Source: JANNGC01 sp043758205 (lineage in GTDB: Bacteria > Verrucomicrobiota > Verrucomicrobiia > Limisphaerales > SIBH01). Taken from it: 35,529 nt of DNA. The DNA lies in NCBI GenBank assembly GCA_043758205.1, contig JAYVNY010000021.1, forward strand, positions 1 to 35,529, in the 5' to 3' direction. This document shows, piece after piece, positions 7,734 to 16,571 of the stretch; the first letter of the stretch is position 1, and every line of letters starts with the position of its first letter. The translations under genes were made by a program, and so were the position numbers. The notes under the pieces are model-generated. The model was not told where the DNA came from and did no database searches. It saw nothing but the letters and a program-made list of their open reading frames with translations.

Positions 7734-10700
7734 GTGCGGAAATTCTTACATCAAGTCGCCGACCAGCTGAAAGGCACCGCCGCCCCCGCGCCGCCCGCTG
7801 ACGAATCCGTGCGACTCGCCGCGCTCCGCCGCTACAACGTTCTCGACTCACTCCCCGAGGCCGCCTTCGACGATCTCACCAAGCTCGCCGCAAACATTTG
7901 CGAGACACCCGTCGCGCTGGTCACGCTCGTGGATGAGCGTCGCCTCTGGTTCAAGAGCCGCATCGGTTTGGCCCACTCGGAGGTGCCGCGGGACGCGCTG
8001 CCCTGCACCTACGCGATCCTGGGCGACGACTTGTTGGTCGTGGAAAACGCGGAGCGCGAGGCGGGCTGGAAGGATTCTCCGCTCGTCACCGGCGAGCCGC
8101 GCCTGCGCTTCTACGCGGGGATGCCGCTGCGCACGAAGGATGGTTTCAAGATTGGCGTGCTGGCCGTGGGGGACACGCGCAAACGCCGCCTCTCCGAGCA
8201 GCAATGCGAGGCGCTGCGCATTCTCGCGCACGAAGTCATGGTGCAATGCGAGCTGCGCCGGCATCTCGTGGAACTGGAACGCAGTCTCTTCGAGCAGCGG
8301 CGCACGCAAGAGGCGTTGAAGAACACCGAGATGTTCTACCAGGCGCTCGTCGAGTCCCTGCCGCAGTTCATTCTCCGCAAGGACACGCAGGGCCGGTTCA
8401 CCTTCGCCAACCAGAAATTCTGCGCCTCGCTCGGCAAGACGCTGGATGAAGTGCTGGGCAAAAATGACTGGGACTTTTTTCCGCCGCACCTCGCGCAGAA
8501 ATATCACGCGGACGATCTGCGCGTGATGGAAACGCGTCAGCCCGTGGACACCATCGAGGCGAACCAGACGCCGGCGGGCGACCGTATCCACGTCCACGTC
8601 ATCAAGACGCCGCTCTACGACGCCGCGGGCCAGGTCGTGGGCATCCAGGGAATTTTTTGGGATGAGACCGACCGGAAGAAAACCGAGGAGGCGCTGGCCT
8701 ACGAGCGCGATTTGCTCCGCGCCCTGTTGGATAACATTCCTGACCGGATTTATTTCAAGGACGTGAAGTCGCGCTTCCTCCGCATCAGCACCTCGATGGC
8801 GCGACGGCTGGGCGTGAATGAACCGTCCGAGGTTTTTGGGAAGACCGATTTTGATTTTTACCCGCAAACGCTGGCGCAGGAATTTTTCAAAGACGAGCAA
8901 CGCATCATCGCCACCGGGCAACCGCTCATCAACAAGCTGGAACGCCTCACCGACCGCGACGGGCGCATGAGCTGGGCGTCCGTCACAAAAGTCCCGCTCT
9001 ACAACCGGTCCGCGACCGTGGTGGGCATCATCGGCATCTCGCGCGACGTTTCGAAACTCAAGGAGGCCGAGACCGCGCTGGAGCACGCGCGCGATGCCGC
9101 GCTGGAACACGCGCGGGTGAAGTCCGAATTTCTCGCGAACATGAGCCACGAAATCCGCACGCCGATGAATGCCATCACCGGCATGACGGATTTGCTGCTG
9201 GACACGGAACTGGACGAAGAACAGCGCGAGTTTGCGGAGACGGTGCGCAGCAGCACGGACACGCTGCTCGGCATCATCAACGACATTCTCGACTTCTCGA
9301 AGATCGAGGCCGGCAAGCTCTCCGTGGAGACGATTGACTTCGAGCTGCGCGAGACGATTGAGGAAACAATGGAGATGCTGGCGCAGCGCGCGCAGGCCAA
9401 GGACGTGGAGCTGATTTACTCCATTGATGACGACGTGATGACGGCGTTACGCGGCGACGCCCGCCGCATCCGGCAGGTGCTGACTAATCTGGTGACCAAC
9501 GCGGTGAAGTTTACCGAACGCGGCGAGGTCGTAGTGCGGGTCGCGCGCCAGAGTGAAACGGATTCCGAAGTCCATCTCCGCTTCACCGTCACGGACACCG
9601 GCATCGGCATGGCGGAAAAAACGTTACCGCTGATCTTCCGCTCTTTCACGCAGGCCGACGGCTCGACCACGCGCAAGTACGGCGGCACCGGGCTGGGGCT
9701 GGCGATTTCCAAACAGCTTGTGGAGATGATGCGCGGGACGATTGGCGTCGAGAGCAGGCTCGGCACCGGCTCGACGTTCTGGTTCGAGTTGCCTTTCGAG
9801 AAGCAGGCGGTGAGCGCGACGCCCGAACCGATTCCCGATTTCCAAAACCTCCGCGTGCTGGTGGTGGACGACAACGCGGCGCATCGCCGCGTGTTACAGC
9901 ATCAGTTGGAGCGCTGGCGTTTCCGCAGCGACGTCGCGGCGGACGCGACCGAGGCGTTGCGGCAACTGCGCGCCGGAGCCGAGGCCCAAGACCCGTTCGC
10001 CATCGCGCTCATTGATATGCAACTGGCCGGCATGGACGGACTCACGCTCGCCACCGCGATCAAGAACGAGCCTTCGCTCGCCGGCACGCGCACGGTGATT
10101 CTTGCGCCCTTCGGCCAGCGATTGGATCACGAACTGATGGATGAATCCGGCGTGAGCCAGTGCGTGATCAAGCCGGCGAAACGTTCGCGCCTGCTCGACG
10201 CGCTCCTCACCAGCACGCACACCGAGATGCTGCACGCGCCGCATTCCACCGCGCGCGGCACGGCCCGCGTCACGCGCGCGCACCCCGCCGTGGCGTTGAA
10301 AATTTTGCTCGCCGAGGACAACGCGGTGAACCAGAAACTCGCCCTGCGACAGTTGCAAAAGCTTGGCTACACCGCCCACGCCGTGGGCAACGGCGCGGAG
10401 GTGTTGCAGGAATTCGAGCGCGTGCCCTACGACGTGATTCTCATGGACTGCCAGATGCCGGAGTTGGACGGGTACGAGGTCACGCGCCGCATCCGGGATC
10501 GCGAGAAGCGCGGTGCGGGTGGCCAGCGCCCATCGGTGTACATCATCGCCATCACCGCCCACGCCATGGACGGCGACCGCGAGCACTGCCTGAGCGCGGG
10601 CATGAATGACTACCTCACCAAGCCATTGCACATCGCGCACCTCGAAGTGGCGCTGGCGCGGGCCATCCGCCGCCGTCCCGAGGTGAAAACCGATGCGCCT

Positions 10701-11048
10701 GCGCTCGACCCCGTGAGTATCGCGAGCCTGAAAGAGTTGCGCGAACCCGGGCAGCCTGATCCGCTCGCCGAACTGGCCGAACTGTTCAACCGGGAGTCCG
10801 CCGCGTGCGTGCAACGTCTCGAACAGGGTCTGGCCGAAAAAGATTCCGCGCTCGCCTCGCGCGCCGCGCATTCGCTTAAAGGCAGTTCCAGCAATCTCGG
10901 CGCGCACCGACTCGCCAGCCTCTGCGCGACGCTGGAGCAGGCCGCGAAAAATTCGGAGTGGGACGCCCTCCCCGCCCCCTTCGCCGAGGCGAAAGCAGAA
11001 CTGGACCGCGTGCGCGCCGCGTTGGCGGCGGAAGTGCAGGCGGGATGA
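7734..11048 (+). CDS. Hybrid sensor histidine kinase (GAF-PAS-PAS-HisKA-HATPase-REC-REC-HPt)
   Basis: 1104 residues from a GTG start; no transmembrane helix, so a cytoplasmic sensor. Domains in order: GAF (about 27-175), two PAS domains (about 195-315 and 325-450), a short coiled coil, HisKA with phosphorylatable H472 in MSHEIRTPMNA, and HATPase_c with an N-box near 580, DTGIGM near 622 and GGTGLGLAIS near 650. Then come receiver 1 (acceptor D761), receiver 2 (acceptor D905) and a C-terminal HPt domain with H1046 in AHSLKGSS. This is a BarA/GacS-style phosphorelay in one chain. Receiver 1 has alanine where receivers normally have Ser/Thr (VILAPFG), so it may be a poor phosphoacceptor. The output regulator is not in the window. 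A TTGACA at 7650-7655 could be a -35 element, but the -10 (AATTTT) is weak. The gene is divergent from tRNA-Tyr. Confidence 0.93.
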   Translation: MRKFLHQVADQLKGTAAPAPPADESVRLAALRRYNVLDSLPEAAFDDLTKLAANICETPVALVTLVDERRLWFKSRIGLAHSEVPRDALPCTYAILGDDLLVVENAEREAGWKDSPLVTGEPRLRFYAGMPLRTKDGFKIGVLAVGDTRKRRLSEQQCEALRILAHEVMVQCELRRHLVELERSLFEQRRTQEALKNTEMFYQALVESLPQFILRKDTQGRFTFANQKFCASLGKTLDEVLGKNDWDFFPPHLAQKYHADDLRVMETRQPVDTIEANQTPAGDRIHVHVIKTPLYDAAGQVVGIQGIFWDETDRKKTEEALAYERDLLRALLDNIPDRIYFKDVKSRFLRISTSMARRLGVNEPSEVFGKTDFDFYPQTLAQEFFKDEQRIIATGQPLINKLERLTDRDGRMSWASVTKVPLYNRSATVVGIIGISRDVSKLKEAETALEHARDAALEHARVKSEFLANMSHEIRTPMNAITGMTDLLLDTELDEEQREFAETVRSSTDTLLGIINDILDFSKIEAGKLSVETIDFELRETIEETMEMLAQRAQAKDVELIYSIDDDVMTALRGDARRIRQVLTNLVTNAVKFTERGEVVVRVARQSETDSEVHLRFTVTDTGIGMAEKTLPLIFRSFTQADGSTTRKYGGTGLGLAISKQLVEMMRGTIGVESRLGTGSTFWFELPFEKQAVSATPEPIPDFQNLRVLVVDDNAAHRRVLQHQLERWRFRSDVAADATEALRQLRAGAEAQDPFAIALIDMQLAGMDGLTLATAIKNEPSLAGTRTVILAPFGQRLDHELMDESGVSQCVIKPAKRSRLLDALLTSTHTEMLHAPHSTARGTARVTRAHPAVALKILLAEDNAVNQKLALRQLQKLGYTAHAVGNGAEVLQEFERVPYDVILMDCQMPELDGYEVTRRIRDREKRGAGGQRPSVYIIAITAHAMDGDREHCLSAGMNDYLTKPLHIAHLEVALARAIRRRPEVKTDAPALDPVSIASLKELREPGQPDPLAELAELFNRESAACVQRLEQGLAEKDSALASRAAHSLKGSSSNLGAHRLASLCATLEQAAKNSEWDALPAPFAEAKAELDRVRAALAAEVQAG

Positions 11049-11205
11049 AGCGAATCGCGTGACGGGAGTGCCGTTCTACCTCATCGAGTCCTCACCCGGC
11101 AGGTTGCCGGGGCACGTTTCTGTAGCCGCGCGAGAACCTCGGCCCCGTTTGGAAAAACCTGTTGCAAACATTTTGGAACAAGGCACTTTCTGCCCCGCTT
11201 TGGTT

Positions 11206-11282
11206 CGGGGCGTAGCGTAGCCTGGTAGCGCGCTTGTTTCGGGTACAAGAGGTCGTGAGTTCGAATCTCACCGCCCCGACCA
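11206..11282 (+). tRNA. tRNA-Pro (CGG)
   Basis: A 77-base cloverleaf: acceptor CGGGGCG/CGCCCCG, D-loop TAGCCTGGTA, anticodon arm CTTGT-TTCGGGT-ACAAG giving anticodon CGG, T-arm GTGAG-TTCGAAT-CTCAC, discriminator A at 11279 and an encoded CCA at 11280-11282. The C1-G72 pair is typical of bacterial tRNA-Pro. A weak hairpin with a T-run (11320-11355) downstream could end its transcript. Confidence 0.97.
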
Positions 11283-11629
11283 TTCCTCCCTTGGCACTTC
11301 AGGTTTGGCGAAGTCTGCCTGCCGGCCTGACCACTCCGGCACTTCTAACTTTTTTCGCCGCCTGCCTCTAATCCGGAGGCAAAATGAAATTGGTTTCGGT
11401 CGGTTTATTTCAGCAGAGGAGTGGACAGGTGGCGGAAAAGCCGGAAGCCCAGAAACCGGAAAAAGCAAAAGGCAATCCCGTCCTCATCCGGAGCAGAATC
11501 AAATTCTTTAGCACCGTTTGAGCGGCAAGAGGCACTCGAGAGAAGCACGGGGGGGTGATTCGAAGTTGCGGTCAAACCGAGTCGATCGTGCTGGCCGCCC
11601 GGTCCCACCGGGACGGGATTGATTAAAAG

Positions 11630-11654
11630 GGCGTCAGGTGCGACGCCTGACGCC
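11630..11654. repeat. Short perfect palindrome
   Basis: GGCGTCAGG (11630-11638) and CCTGACGCC (11646-11654) pair perfectly around a 7-base loop. It is preceded by an A-run and lies in the gene-free island. It could be a single REP-like unit of a different type from the pair that follows it, or a factor-independent hairpin. Confidence 0.6.
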
Positions 11655-11700
11655 ACGCTTTTGACCGCCACTTCTATTGAGGCTCGCGCCATACGGTGAC

Positions 11701-11804
11701 GGAGCGCGGCCTTTAGGCCGCTTGACTGTTCACCATCGCGAGAGCTTGAAACAAGCTGGCCCGCCGGGCTTTTTCACAGTGAAGCGGGCTAAAGCCCGCG
11801 CTCC
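11701..11804. repeat. REPIN-like inverted pair, copy 1
   Basis: Two roughly 30-base units in inverted orientation (11701-11730 and 11775-11804), each with the outer head GGAGCGCGG and its own hairpin. The left unit has stem GCGGCC/GGCCGC with loop TTTA (11706-11721). The right unit has stem GCGGGCT/AGCCCGC (11784-11799). The two differ by paired changes that keep the stems intact. Layout and head resemble REP elements mobilised by RAYT transposases, but no RAYT gene is in the window. Confidence 0.7.
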
Positions 11805-12032
11805 ATTCCGCTTTCTGCCGTGTCACCCAATTGACCGAGGCTCAATAATTACACCCAAGCACGGGGCGTGGCGCTTAAACTGCCCGGGAGGAACCAGCGG
11901 TTCCGAACGCCACGCCAAATATGTAGCGCGGAGCGAAGGGGCCGAACGGCGCATCCTCAATGCGAACTGCCACACTGCCATCGCCCGCTGGCTCGCAGCG
12001 GCCAAGGCAGAGAAGAGATGGGCAGAAGGCGG

Positions 12033-13376
12033 CTAGGCGCGTTTGGAGTAGGGCAGTTTCCAGGGCTTCCGGTATTTCACACCCACCAGTTTGTCCGCGT
12101 GCGGATCGTTCACGATCTTTTCGTGGGTCGCATCCCACACGATTTTGCTGCCGGTGCGCAAGGCGATGTTGCCCAGGTGCGCGACGGTCGAGACGTGGTG
12201 GCCAAGCTCCAGGTTGAGCGCGGGCGGTTTGCGGGAATTCACGCAGTCGAGAAAGTTGCGAACGTGGGCCGGGCGCGGATCACCGCTGCTCTTTTGCTTC
12301 TTGGGTTCAAGGTTTCCCTTGCGATGCTCGACGACGAGCTGCCAGCCCTCGTCGTTGAGGAAGATCGTGCCTTCGGTGCCGCTCCACGACACGCCCCAGG
12401 AACGGTTGTTCAAACCCACGCCCATCCCGCTCTTGTGTTCCCACTCCAGCAGGAAGTCGGGAAATTCATAGAGCGCAATCTGCGAGTCGGGCGTTTCGCG
12501 CATGTCGTTTTGCACAAACGTTCCGCCGCTGGAGCAAACTGTCCGGGGCGCGGCGACCGGCACGCCCATCAACGCCATGTTGATGAGATGCACGCCCCAG
12601 TCCGTCATCAGGCCACCGGCGTAATCCCAGAACCAGCGGAAGTTGTAATGGAAACGATTGGGATTGAAGGCGCGCTGGGGCGCGGGGCCGAGCCACATGT
12701 CGTAGTCCACGCCGGGCGGCGGATTGCCGTCCGCAGGCCGGCCAATCTCCGGCTGCCAGTCCAGCCAGGCCCACGCGCGCACCATGCTCACCTTGCCGAG
12801 TTGGCCCGACTTCACGAACTCCGCCGCCTCGATGATGTGCGCGCAGCTCCTCCACTGCGAACCCATCTGCACGATGCGGCTGTGCTTCTGCGAGGCCGTG
12901 AGCATGGCGCGGCCTTCGTCAATGGTCGTGGCCAGCGGCTTCTCCACATAAACGTCCTTCCCCGCCTGGCAGGCCATCACCGTGGGGATGGCGTGCCAGT
13001 GATCGGGCGTGGCGATGACCACCACGTCCACATCCTTGCGGTCGAGCACCCGGCGGAAATCCTTGACGGTGTCGGGCTTGGGGCGCTGGTGCTTGGCGCA
13101 CAGTTCCAGGCCCTTGGCCAGATGCGAGTCATCAACATCGGCGATAACGGCGCAGTCCACTTCGGGGTTGCGGAAGAAACATTCGAGGTCGCCGCGGCCC
13201 ATGCCGCCACAGCCGATCAGGCCGAGGCGCACCTTGGAATTGGCCCCCGGCTCCCCGGCGCGAGCGGTGCGGATGAGCGGTCCGGCCATCGCCAACGCCC
13301 CGGCCGTGAGGGCGGAGGTCCGGACAAATTCCCGACGCGAAAGGAAATGGGGACGGGACTGGATTGTGGCTTTCAT
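12033..13376 (-). CDS. Tat-exported Gfo/Idh/MocA family oxidoreductase
   Basis: 447 residues from the ATG at 13376. An in-frame TTG at 13418 would add 14 residues before the Tat signal and is less likely. The N-terminus carries a twin-arginine signal (SRREFVRTSALTAGALAMAG, arginines 14-15). The Rossmann fold follows, with GLIGCGGMGRGD binding NAD(P) and the family's EKPLATT motif with its conserved lysine. The C-terminal alpha/beta domain contains GLMTDWGVHLINMAL, which supplies the usual catalytic Asp/His region. Family members oxidise or reduce sugars and related polyols. Export after folding with bound cofactor fits the Tat signal. These enzymes are abundant in Verrucomicrobia and Planctomycetes, often for glycan breakdown. 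The substrate is not identifiable. No operon partner is seen. Confidence 0.92.
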   Translation of the reverse strand: MKATIQSRPHFLSRREFVRTSALTAGALAMAGPLIRTARAGEPGANSKVRLGLIGCGGMGRGDLECFFRNPEVDCAVIADVDDSHLAKGLELCAKHQRPKPDTVKDFRRVLDRKDVDVVVIATPDHWHAIPTVMACQAGKDVYVEKPLATTIDEGRAMLTASQKHSRIVQMGSQWRSCAHIIEAAEFVKSGQLGKVSMVRAWAWLDWQPEIGRPADGNPPPGVDYDMWLGPAPQRAFNPNRFHYNFRWFWDYAGGLMTDWGVHLINMALMGVPVAAPRTVCSSGGTFVQNDMRETPDSQIALYEFPDFLLEWEHKSGMGVGLNNRSWGVSWSGTEGTIFLNDEGWQLVVEHRKGNLEPKKQKSSGDPRPAHVRNFLDCVNSRKPPALNLELGHHVSTVAHLGNIALRTGSKIVWDATHEKIVNDPHADKLVGVKYRKPWKLPYSKRA

Positions 13377-13632
13377 GGGCCAAACGATTGGGCCATGGAG
13401 CTGAAAAGAGAAGTTCAAAAGATACAGCCGGGATAAAGCAGCACCCGAAGCGGAAGGTTATGTTTCCAACGAGTCACTCTCCAAGCGGAGGACCGACGCC
13501 GGCAGGCCGGTGCTGAAACGTTGAACACCACATGACGGAGCGAAAATGTGCTCAAGGTTTTCAACGCGGAGAAAGGATAAGTCTTCCCGGCATCCGTGGC
13601 CTTCGGATAAACCGTGGTCAAAGAAATTTCGC

Positions 13633-14610
13633 ATGACCAAACCTCTCGTCGTCATTCTCTGCCCGAAGGAATTCCCGTTCACCGACGCGCAGGCGACCGT
13701 CGAGAAACCGTTTCTCGCCGATGTGGCCGAGGTGCGGACGGTGTGGCTCGATTTCAACGCCCCCTTTCCCTCCGAAGTGTTCGAGGCCACCGCGATCATC
13801 CTCTGGCACGGCCCGCGGGTGGATGCCGCCGTCGTCGCCCGCCTGAAAAACTGCCGCGCCATCATCCGCAATGGTGTCGGTTTCGACAGCGTGGACACGA
13901 TCGCCGCCGCCGCGCGCGGCATCCCCGTCTGCAACGTGCCCGACTACGGCACTGAAGAGGTCGCCGATCACGCGATGGCTCTCACGCTCGCCCTCGTGCG
14001 CCAACTTTTTCCGCTGGATGCAGAGGCCAAACGACTCGGTTGGAAAATCGAGGTCGCCGCGAAAATGCGCCGGCTGCGCTCGCTGACGTTTGGCCTCATC
14101 GGTCTCGGCCGCATTGGCACGGCCACGGCGCTGCGCGCCAAGGCCTTTGGATTTCGCACGATGTTCTTCGATCCCTACGCGCCCGTCGGCACACACAAAG
14201 CCGTGGGCGTGGAACGCGCCGGCTCGCTCGACGAACTGCTCGGCACCGCCGATGTCGTGTCCGTTCATTGCCCGCTGAACGATGAGACGCGCGGGATGAT
14301 CGGCGGGCCAGAAATCGCCCGGATGAAACCCGGTTCGTTCCTGGTCAACACCGCGCGCGGCGACCTCGTGCAAAAGGCCCCGGTCTTTGCCGCACTGCGC
14401 TCGGGTCATCTCGCGGGCGCGGGGCTGGATGTCGTGGAGTCCGAGCCGTTGCGCACCGCCGAGGAAGCGGCGACGCCGAATCTCATCGTGACGTGCCACG
14501 CGGCGTTTTGCAGTCCCGAGGGCCTCATCGAAATGCGCAGCACCTCGGCTCAAATCGCGCGGGCCGCCGTCCTCGGCCAGCCGGTGTGGAACCGGGTGAA
14601 TTCCTGTTAG
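13633..14610 (+). CDS. D-isomer-specific 2-hydroxyacid dehydrogenase (C-terminal-binding-protein-like)
   Basis: 325 residues from the ATG at 13633. An in-frame ATG at 13546 would add 29 residues of basic, low-quality sequence and is rejected. The NAD-binding motif GLGRIG starts at residue 157. The catalytic triad of the family is present: R242 in NTARGDLV, E269 in DVVESEP and H289 in TCHAAFCSPEG. The dehydrogenase interconverts a 2-hydroxyacid and a 2-oxoacid with NAD(H). Phosphoglycerate dehydrogenase and hydroxypyruvate/glyoxylate reductase are the closest known activities. There is no ACT domain, so it is not the regulated long serine-pathway form. It is divergent from the Gfo/Idh/MocA gene across about 250 bases in which I see no gene or clear promoter. 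Confidence 0.88.
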   Translation: MTKPLVVILCPKEFPFTDAQATVEKPFLADVAEVRTVWLDFNAPFPSEVFEATAIILWHGPRVDAAVVARLKNCRAIIRNGVGFDSVDTIAAAARGIPVCNVPDYGTEEVADHAMALTLALVRQLFPLDAEAKRLGWKIEVAAKMRRLRSLTFGLIGLGRIGTATALRAKAFGFRTMFFDPYAPVGTHKAVGVERAGSLDELLGTADVVSVHCPLNDETRGMIGGPEIARMKPGSFLVNTARGDLVQKAPVFAALRSGHLAGAGLDVVESEPLRTAEEAATPNLIVTCHAAFCSPEGLIEMRSTSAQIARAAVLGQPVWNRVNSC

Positions 14611-14734
14611 CGATCTACTTTCGGGCGCGGCGAACCAACGAAAGCAAACAGCCGTCCGCTGCGACAGCCGGAGGCGCACCGACAGTGAAAGGCGCAACGG
14701 ACGAAGCATCTGATGCGGAACCATCCCACCTCCC

Positions 14735-15706
14735 TCAATACCAGTTCCGCAAGCGCACTTCGATGCCCAGATCCGTCCCCAGGTTTTGTTGGAACAGCAC
14801 CGCATTCGTCAACGTGCCGCCCGAGTCGCGGTAGTGGTAGGGATAGACAATTTTTGGACGCATCTGCCGGATGATATTCGTCGCGCCGAGCCAGTTCATC
14901 GTGAACGGCAGGTTCATGGAGAGAAACGCCACATCAATCCCCGTGAGCGCGCGAAGCTCCGGCACATCGCCGGTGTCGCCGCTGAGGAAGATTTTCTTCC
15001 CGCCGAGCGTGAGCACGTAGCAGTTGTTGTTTGTGAAGAGGTGGTTCGCATTGTAGCCCGGCACGGCCTGCACGGTCAGGCCATGCACGTTCGTAGCCTG
15101 TCCGTACTGGAGCGCGATGGCGTTGGGCCGGTAGCTGGCGAAGTCCGTGCGCAAATAAACTTTCCACGGCACGATGATCACTCCGCCCGCCTTGCGCAAC
15201 GCGGTCAACTTCGCCGGACTGTAATGATCGCCGTGCTCGTGCGTGATCAAGATAACTTCGCCTTGGGGCAGGCCCGCATAGCGCGACTCGTACGCCGCGT
15301 CGTCATCCGGATCGCTGTAAATGATTTTGTCGTTCCAGCTCATCACGAGCGAGGCGTGGTAGAGCGGCTGCATCACCACCTCGCCATTCGTGGTGAAGAG
15401 CGTGTCGCCGCGCAGGACGTTCGTGCTGGCCCGGTAGAAACGCGCGCGGGCGGCGGGCGCGTCGGTGAACTGGTTCAGGCCGAGGCTCTGCGTGCTGACG
15501 AGCGCCGTCCAGCGCGTGTCGCTCGGCAGGTTCAGATTCGTCGCGGCATCGAGACGGTACTGGGTTCCAGCCGGCGCGTGAAATTTCAGCACGACCTGGC
15601 CGTTCGATTCGCGGGTGATGTTGGTGAACTGGATGCCCTGCCCCTGCGCGCCCGCGACAAAGCCGGCCACCATCCCGAGAAACACGAGCGCGCGCAAAAA
15701 GTTCAT
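14735..15706 (-). CDS. Secreted metallo-beta-lactamase-fold hydrolase with an extra N-terminal beta module
   Basis: 323 residues from the ATG at 15706. Residues 1-22 are a signal peptide ending in AGAQG. Residues about 25-95 form a small beta module (QVVLKFHAPAGTQYRLDAAT ... FYRAS) of a kind seen at the C-termini of two other secreted proteins in this window. The hydrolase domain follows, with the metal-binding motif THEHGDHYSP near residue 155 and GDTGD near 242. It resembles the UlaG-like L-ascorbate-6-phosphate lactonase and related Zn-dependent hydrolases. Export makes a sugar-phosphate substrate unlikely, so the activity is unknown. It is divergent from trmB with 76 bases between starts. 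Confidence 0.85.
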   Translation of the reverse strand: MNFLRALVFLGMVAGFVAGAQGQGIQFTNITRESNGQVVLKFHAPAGTQYRLDAATNLNLPSDTRWTALVSTQSLGLNQFTDAPAARARFYRASTNVLRGDTLFTTNGEVVMQPLYHASLVMSWNDKIIYSDPDDDAAYESRYAGLPQGEVILITHEHGDHYSPAKLTALRKAGGVIIVPWKVYLRTDFASYRPNAIALQYGQATNVHGLTVQAVPGYNANHLFTNNNCYVLTLGGKKIFLSGDTGDVPELRALTGIDVAFLSMNLPFTMNWLGATNIIRQMRPKIVYPYHYRDSGGTLTNAVLFQQNLGTDLGIEVRLRNWY

Positions 15707-15782
15707 GCTGCGTGGCCAGACGCGAAGGCCGCGCCGGAGATTTCATCTTTGAGATTTGCCGTTTCCCATTTCAAATGGCGGC

Positions 15783-16400
15783 GTGGAAGCACAGCACACT
15801 GTCGGCGCCGCAAGGCCGGCCATCATTGTTCGCCCGCCGTCCTATGTCGAACGGCTGGACGTGGCGGGCTTGTTCCCCAAGCCGCAGCCGCTCGAAGTGG
15901 AACTCGGCGCGGGCGACGGTTCGTTCTTCGCGCAATGGGCGGCGCTGAATTCCGGGGTGAACTTTCTCGGCGTGGAACGGCTGCTGGGCCGACTGCGCAA
16001 GATTGAACGCAAGTCGCGCCGGCTCGGTCTGGCCAACGCCCGCGTCGTGCGGTTGGAGGCGGGCTACTTCGCGGAATATCTCCTGCCGCGTGAATCGGTC
16101 TCGGCATTTCACATTTATTTCCCGGACCCCTGGCCGAAGCGCAAGCATCGCGCCAACCGCCTCGTCAATGCGCGCTTCACCGAATTGATCCGCGCGGCGT
16201 TGTTGGTGGACGGCCTCGTCTATCTGCGGACCGATGATGCGGATTATTTCGCGCAGATGACCGACGTGTTCCACGCGAATCCCCACTTCGTTCCCGTGCC
16301 GACGCCGGAACGGCTCGCCGCTGTGCTCACCGATTTCGAGCGTGGCTTCAACGCCGAGGGCATTCCAACCCAGCGCGCAGCGTATCGCCGCGTGGGATGA
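15783..16400 (+). CDS. trmB: tRNA (guanine-N7-)-methyltransferase
   Basis: 205 residues from a GTG at 15783; a TTG at 15756 would give 214 and cannot be excluded, as neither start has a Shine-Dalgarno sequence. The SAM-binding motif VELGAGDGSF and the TrmB signature YFPDPWPKRKHRANRLVN are intact, followed by LRTDDADYF and a C-terminal domain of the usual length. The enzyme makes m7G46 in the variable loop of many tRNAs in the cytoplasm. It is a housekeeping gene with no obvious operon partner. The next gene has its own promoter. Confidence 0.93.
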   Translation: MEAQHTVGAARPAIIVRPPSYVERLDVAGLFPKPQPLEVELGAGDGSFFAQWAALNSGVNFLGVERLLGRLRKIERKSRRLGLANARVVRLEAGYFAEYLLPRESVSAFHIYFPDPWPKRKHRANRLVNARFTELIRAALLVDGLVYLRTDDADYFAQMTDVFHANPHFVPVPTPERLAAVLTDFERGFNAEGIPTQRAAYRRVG

Positions 16401-16519
16401 CCCCGCCGCCACCTCGGGTCAACCGCGAGGAAAACCGCGCGCATCTTGCAGTTGCCGCCCTTGGGGCGCGCGCCGTTCCACCTTTTGAGGCGTCGGCGTC
16501 GGCGCAACCATCCGGCTCA

Positions 16520-16548
16520 TTGACGCGTCAAAATCGCGCCGATACATT
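16520..16548 (+). promoter_or_regulatory. Probable sigma-70 promoter of the zinc-ribbon gene
   Basis: TTGACG (16520-16525) and TACATT (16543-16548) are separated by exactly 17 bases. The first matches the -35 consensus at 5 of 6 bases and the second the -10 consensus at 4 of 6. The predicted transcription start near 16555 leaves a leader of about 17 bases before the ATG at 16572. That spacing supports 16572 as the start. Confidence 0.55.
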
Positions 16549-16571
16549 TTCGCGACGCAGACTAAAACGCC

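Larger units (their letters stand above)
11283..12032. other. Gene-free island of about 750 bases with several palindromes
   Basis: No open frame here has credible composition or family resemblance. The contents I can see are a weak hairpin plus T-run after tRNA-Pro (11320-11355), a palindrome at 11630-11654, a REPIN-like pair at 11701-11804, and an inverted repeat GGCGTGGCG (11865-11873) / CGCCACGCC (11908-11916). The last one encloses a smaller hairpin GAACC-AGC-GGTTC at 11891-11903. Confidence 0.6.

Noticed and set aside
7848..9149. Minus-strand open frame of 433 codons over the hybrid kinase
   Set aside because: Antisense shadow of GAF and PAS coding sequence, with no family resemblance.
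11092..11283. Minus-strand open frame beginning MVGAVRFELTTSCTRNK
   Set aside because: It is the antisense translation of tRNA-Pro; this peptide pattern is a familiar false gene call over tRNA genes.
11677..12036. Plus-strand open frame of 119 codons in the gene-free island
   Set aside because: It runs through the REPIN-like pair, has no ribosome-binding site, and its sequence looks random.
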